Shown here piece by piece: positions 59,242 through 64,000 of a stretch of DNA of 64,000 nt. Source of the stretch: Strigamia acuminata (Eukaryota; Arthropoda; Chilopoda; Geophilomorpha; Linotaeniidae); contig OX442317.1 in the NCBI GenBank assembly GCA_949358305.1, positions 4,220,186 to 4,284,185 of the forward strand. Reading direction: 5' to 3'. The translations under genes were made by a program, and so were the position numbers. The notes under the pieces were generated by a model. That model made no database searches. It worked only from the letters and a program-made list of their open reading frames with translations, and had not been told where the DNA came from. Every line of letters begins with the position of its first letter. Position 1 is the stretch's first letter.

Positions 59242-60472
59242 AGTACCATATATACATATTTAAACTAAAAGTTTTTAAAAAAATCGATGGTCTAGTAAGA
59301 ATTAGATTCGAGTATTGAATCATGTTAATTGCGAAGCTACGTGAATGAAATTGGTTTGTTTCAAGTCGCAATTCGAATTGCATAAAATATCTACAGCGCT
59401 TTCATTTCAATAAAGATGTAAAATGTTAAATGTAATTTGTTTTGGCAGCATGTTTATTCCACGCCGGATTAAAACGAGAGAATAATCCTGCAACATCTAC
59501 ATAAGAGAATAAAAATTGGATCCAATGAAAATTCATCCCCACCAAAACCAAAATCTAATTTGACTATTGTGTCAGTTGGAATTCTGGACACAAAGCCGCC
59601 CAAAAATATTTTTTTTTGCCATTAGCAGATACAATTCAAACAGAAACGTTGTTTGAAGCAGCGTAAAGCCCATCCAACAAGCTGCACTCAAGAAAGCGAG
59701 CTAATTTGGATTGCAAAGGTCGTTTGGAGGATTTGGAGTCTCATGTTTTTTATCTTCTCAATGCAATTGATTAAACTGTACACGGGATACTCCCAATAGT
59801 ATCATCAACCGCTTGTTTTCGAATAAACCGACATGTTCAAAGATGATAAAATACAAAACAACAATTTATATTTTTATCTCTGCTCAAATCGTCTTAAATT
59901 TCCAAATCCTAATGGTTTTTCGAGGATTTTTCATCAATAAATCGCGTTTTTATTAAAAAGGAGGTATGTTTTATTACGGGTGTAACGACGTTCTTAAGCC
60001 TAATGTTACGTACTTAGGCCTAAGAGCGCCGTTACTATGAAACTCGAAGAAATAAAATTAAAAAATTAAAATAAATATTAATCAGTAAAAGCCGGTTTTC
60101 GTTGTTGACAACGAAATAGAATTTCACACAAATTTCTATTTAAATTTTTTATTTTTATTTTTTTAGAACTTATTTTTCACTTTTTATTTCGATTTGTTTA
60201 CGTTTTCAATGAAGAAATAATAAATAAAAGCATTCATCTATTGTTACGAAATTCGCAAAAAACATCCGCTTCCCTCCAAAAAAAATCGCAAAAATCAAAT
60301 TTTCACGAAATGTCGCAAGAAAAATTAGAAAAAAAAAATCCCACGCAGATAAAAATAACGACAAAAATAATTAAATCGAAACAGGTAAGAATCGTCAAGA
60401 ATTCATTTGATCTTTCATTTAACCCGAGGCACTTCCGCTTCAACCGGACATAACTACTCGTCACTGCGTTCC
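59242..60472. other. 3' region of TMEM53-like gene and upstream region of ETS gene
   Basis: AT-rich, 1.2 kb. A polyadenylation-type signal (caataaag) lies near 59408. It contains a foldback sequence at 59982-60035. A short open frame from ATG 60310 ends at a good donor (CAG|GTAAGA, about 60385) but is not phase-compatible with the following exon as I read it, so it may be a noncoding first exon of the ETS gene. No other gene seen. Confidence 0.5.
59982..60035. repeat. 22-bp foldback (inverted repeat, 10-base loop)
   Basis: The left arm 59982-60003 and right arm 60014-60035 are reverse complements at 19 of 22 positions, around a 10-base loop. The right arm contains the palindrome cttaggcctaag. 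This could be a foldback element end, a hairpin RNA or a protein-binding palindrome. It lies about 740 bp beyond the TMEM53-like stop codon. Confidence 0.8.
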
Positions 60473-63400
60473 ATGCCCGGTTCCATGGCAACCTCAACCA
60501 ATAGCAATCGAGCTGGAGCGCACTACCCAGGCGCGTTCCGGCGGGGACGCAATCTCACATCAATTCCAAACGTAAACCTCACAACACCAAACCAACACGT
60601 CTCAACATCCACACACCGCACCAAACCAGGTAAGTCTCGATTCAAATACAAAAACTAACACTCCCAACCACCCAAACCAAACCCCGAAACCCCAACCGGT
60701 CGCGAAAAAACCCAAAAAATAGACACATTCCAACCCAACACAAACCCCCAACCCCCCCAAAATTTTTTTTTTAAATTACAAAATCCCAAAATCCTCAAAA
60801 TCCTCAAAATCGCCACAAAACAAATAATATTACAACAAAAATCAATGAAAATCAATGAAAAACAACAAATTGCAGCGAGGAAAACAAGTGCAACAACGCT
60901 GCAATGTAGGAAGGTCAAGTTGAAGGAACACACTTTTTTCTAGTGCGGGAAAAGTAGGATAAAAAACGCCGACCTCATTTCGTTTTATTTATCTTTTCTT
61001 CGAGATCAAAGCGAACAATGTGCACTTAATAATCCGAAGCAACAGTTTTTAATCGAAGCCCGAAATAGGTTAGAAAACGGGAAATTTGCAAGCCGAAATT
61101 GAGCCGTCGCGTTGTGTTTTTGTTTTAATTTTCAATGGCAGTCTCATTGATATCTGAGGAGGAAGTTGGCCATGTCAAGGAGGATAAACAAAAAGAGAAA
61201 ACGCCTTCGTGGAATTTATTTACTTTAACTTCCTCCCAATTGGCCACACTCATTTCCGTGTCCATTTTGTTCCTCAATTTTTATCCCCAATCTCTTTTTA
61301 CAGACATTTTTCTTTTTGTTTTTTGAAAAAGAAAAAAAAAAAAAAAATTCGATAATTAGCGGTAATTATTTCGCTTTGATTTGATTACCGGAGTTTTGAC
61401 CAGCAAGTGGAACAATACGAATTAAAAATAGAGATATTGAGAGGGGAAATTGTTGCCATGGCGAAGATGCGGGGGTTTGGATGGGAAATTGTCATCTGTT
61501 TCCGTTGGAAAGAACAAACAGGATATTCTCCATTGATGACGATAATCGAGTGAGTTGTTTATGATGGAAGGAAACGATAAGAAAGTTTGGTACGAAATGT
61601 TAATTTTAATTTTAATTAGAAGAAATTTGAATTTTGAGTTCGTGTGTTGTGTGTGACATAACGGAGTTATCATTGTGCGCGGGTTCCGCGTGTTTATCCG
61701 GTTGGCGATGCAGTAAAACGAGAAGCGAAAACGGATTCCGCTAATAAACACGACGCCGAATGAATAATTAACATCATAATAACACCGAATTTGAAATAAA
61801 CACGGCGATCCATCGATAGATATTTCGAATTCCGGACGTTTATTATGAAATAAACGGAATTTTCCGTTTTTCGAAACAAAATTTTCCGCGGCCATTTTGG
61901 GGGTTTGTTGTTTGGCGTGGAGGATTTGTATAGGAATTGTAATCGGATTTGGGCAGAAATGTTTGAGTTACGTGAGACTAGACGAAAACAAAAACAGATT
62001 GTGTAAATGGAGCAAAAGATGGGATTGAGGTCAAGTTTGTGACGAGTTTTTAAAAGAGGTCATTTTGCGTTCAGTAGCCTCGACCTTGTGATTTTTGTGT
62101 TTTGTCTTTTCCTCGTGGTTAATGAAACCTTCACACGTAATATCAACAGAGCGGAATAAATCTTTTTTTTCTTCTTCTTCTTTTTAATAATCTCTTTTAT
62201 CCCGTCAACCGAATCTGGGACGAATTTTTCCAACTTTCATTCGAGGTTTTAGTGGAACAAAAGCAAAAAACCGCCGCTAGGGAATGGCGCCGATTCATTC
62301 TATTTTTCGCCACTGGGAATTTCAAAGGGTTGAACGATCCGTGCCCAACTTCCTCGTCCACTGCCCTTAGCTAGGCGGACTCGAGTGACCCATGATTTCC
62401 ATAAAGGAGCAAAATTGTTGCTAATTCCTACTGTTTAGTGACATTAACCCAGAGAGAGTTTTCTTTTCCAATTTCTAGGTCACTGATCACTCGTCCTGCC
62501 TTTATTATTTTTTTTTAATTACACATTTCAACACAAGGGGATTGACTTAATGGGCCCATCTGGTTTCGAAATTAGCATTACTCGTTATGCAAAAGCGAAA
62601 TTAATAATAAACTTCTTGGAAATTCAAGATGAACGTACTAATTTATTTTTTATGACCGAAAATGGGAAGTGATACAAAGAATTAAATGATTAAATGAATC
62701 AATAAATGACGACGATTCGCGAGACGATGGCGCTGTCACAAATATCAAGCCCTAGTGAGAAAATAAATCAACAAAAAAATTGAATTTTTAATCTTCCTAC
62801 CCAAATATTTTCCCAAAACTATTATTTTTCAAGGGGGAATAAAATAAAAATAAATAAATTCTATGAATATTGACCGTTGACAATAGAAACAGCGGCGGCC
62901 ATCTTTGAATTCGGAGTCAAGAAATGATAATGACCCTTGGTGGCCATTAACCCCTTTGAGACGGTGATACTGACCTAGTAGTAGAGTGGAATGTGTTTTA
63001 AGTTAAAGTCGATGACGTGATCGGAAGTGGACCTTGTCGGAAGCGTGGCTTTGACCCCGTGATCTCATTCGAGCGCCCTCGTTTGCGTGGGAGGGGGACT
63101 CGAATCTCATCTCAACCTTGGAAGGGACAAGGGAAGCGACCTTTAAGCCACAAATTAACTTGTTTGGATAATTTGCGAGCATGGAAAGGGTAAATCACGT
63201 GATATCACAACGATTGGTCGTTGCTCGTTGGCTTCCCCTCGCTCTTATTTCCTCTTTGCAATTGGACGGCACCTGCGGTTTTCCTCATCACTCACGACCC
63301 GAGATCGCGCTGCAGCGACGCATTTGAAATTTGCATTCAATTCGCCCAATTTACATGCTGGAGTGGAGGAAAAAAGGTCGAAAACGTTATTTCTGACGTG

Positions 63401-64000
63401 GATTTATTTATTTATTTTGATTTTAGTTTGTTTAATTGGGATTTTTTTTTGTTTTTTTGTTTTTTAGTGTTCGATATGAACCGGTTGGAGGCACCGAACA
63501 CACCGAATGATGTGACACATTATTTACCCGCAAATTGGAAATATTTTTATCCGTTATACCGACCGCCAACTTCGCCGCCAACTCGACAAAATCACACTTA
63601 TGACGCGCAGACTTTGTTACCGCCAGAATTACGTAAGTTTGTTGTCGTGGTGGGTTTTTATTGGATTCTAGAATTGATTTAATTCGCATAACAACTCGCC
63701 CTAGAAACCACTTGTTTGTTTACTGCGCGTGCGCGCTGTTGGGAATTCGATTTTCCAGTAGGTTTTCTGAGGGGAGAAATAAGGTTTTGGTTGGAAACGT
63801 GAATAAATTGGGATGGGAAATGAAATTTTGGCAAAAGTTATTGTTTTTGATGATTAATGGGTTTTTGAAACACGGATGTGGGTTCCTATTTGTATAATTT
63901 TGACGTTGGGATATAAAATGTTTATTTTTTTTTATAATTTTTTTTTAGCTCGTGATCCACGTTTATGGACCCGGCAAAACGTTCAAACTTGGATCCAATG
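60473..64000 (+). CDS. ETS-family transcription factor, 5' part (Pointed domain begins), 3' end outside window
   Basis: Proposed exons: 60473-60629, 63468-63632, 63949-64000 (continues). Exon 3 reads PRDPRLWTRQNVQTWIQ, the opening of a Pointed/SAM_PNT domain as in Yan/ETV6-type ETS repressors (W-[ST]-x-x-x-V-x-x-[WF]); the DNA-binding ETS domain would lie downstream. Exon 2 (MNRLEAPNTPNDV...LYRPPTSPPT) is Pro-rich and joins exon 3 in phase. Exon 1 is an open Ser/Asn/Thr-rich segment ending in G|GTAAGT, phase-compatible with exon 2 across a 2.8-kb intron. That link is inference; alternatively translation starts at ATG 63476 and exon 1 belongs elsewhere. The factor would act in the nucleus, and members of this group act downstream of Ras/MAPK. 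The subfamily cannot be fixed from 17 domain residues. Confidence 0.75.
60630..63467. other. Long intron or 5' regulatory region of the ETS gene
   Basis: 2.8 kb without a convincing exon. An open stretch 61135-61326 starts with a good ATG context but lacks splice signals or homology. From about 62000 the DNA is less AT-rich and has many short CpG-containing blocks (for example 63000-63330), compatible with promoter or enhancer function. By far the longest non-repetitive intron-like stretch in the window, as often seen in developmental regulators. Confidence 0.5.

Noticed and set aside
60310-60385. Possible first coding exon (MSQEKLEKKN...) of the ETS gene
   Set aside because: The donor is good, but its phase 0 end does not fit the frame of the next open exon, which needs a one-base overhang. 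Kept only as a possible noncoding exon.
61135-61326. 63-codon frame with a good ATG context and a hydrophobic C-terminal half
   Set aside because: No homology, no splice signals, surrounded by AT-rich noncoding DNA; length is within chance expectation.

Overview
This is nuclear DNA from a small invertebrate animal. The genes are split by mostly short (about 55-75 bp), T-rich GT-AG introns. Coding DNA is rich in CpG, introns and spacers are AT-rich, and intergenic distances are short. The gene families (HIPK kinase, Amt ammonium transporters, BTB-BACK-Kelch, KY/transglutaminase-like, TMEM53/DUF829, ETS with a Pointed domain) are metazoan. Compactness and splice signals suggest an ecdysozoan (mite, tardigrade or small crustacean are all possible), but no rRNA or mitochondrial marker is present to settle it. 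No tRNA, rRNA, CRISPR array or autonomous transposon was found.

Layout, all protein genes on the + strand: (1) 1-4199, 3' part of a HIPK kinase gene; (2) 6847-9625 and 9866-12010, two tandem ammonium transporter genes with the same ten-exon structure; (3) 12268-20067, an unrecognised disordered protein of about 2,119 aa; (4) 20914-41828, an unrecognised giant disordered protein of about 5,748 aa, with a single 12-kb exon; (5) 42697-46893, a BTB-BACK-Kelch gene with a long Ser/Pro-rich insert and a GC-AG intron; (6) 48532-50936 and 53057-56422, a tandemly duplicated KY-type transglutaminase-like gene; (7) 57531-59241, a TMEM53/DUF829-type alpha/beta hydrolase; (8) 60473-64000, the 5' part of an ETS-family gene ending inside its Pointed domain. 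Reading frames were checked across every proposed splice junction and all are phase-consistent.

The most notable findings are these. The first KY copy has lost the catalytic Cys (Cys to Ser), has two in-frame deletions (one removing a whole intron) and ends at a premature stop; the second copy keeps the Cys-His-Asp triad. The two giant disordered proteins carry several families of repeated short linear motifs that I do not recognise. One intron of gene 3 is almost entirely a 728-bp element with 19-bp terminal inverted repeats. One intron of gene 4 is a roughly 580-bp minisatellite flanked by roughly 180-bp inverted repeats. A minisatellite family with an 'aaatgcatt' core recurs in introns of unrelated genes. 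A 315-bp insertion with a 7-bp target duplication lies in one KY intron.

I see no operon or shared pathway. HIPK and ETS are signalling or transcription genes, the Amt pair handles ammonium, and the KY, Kelch and disordered genes look cytoskeletal or scaffold-like, but that last point is inference only.
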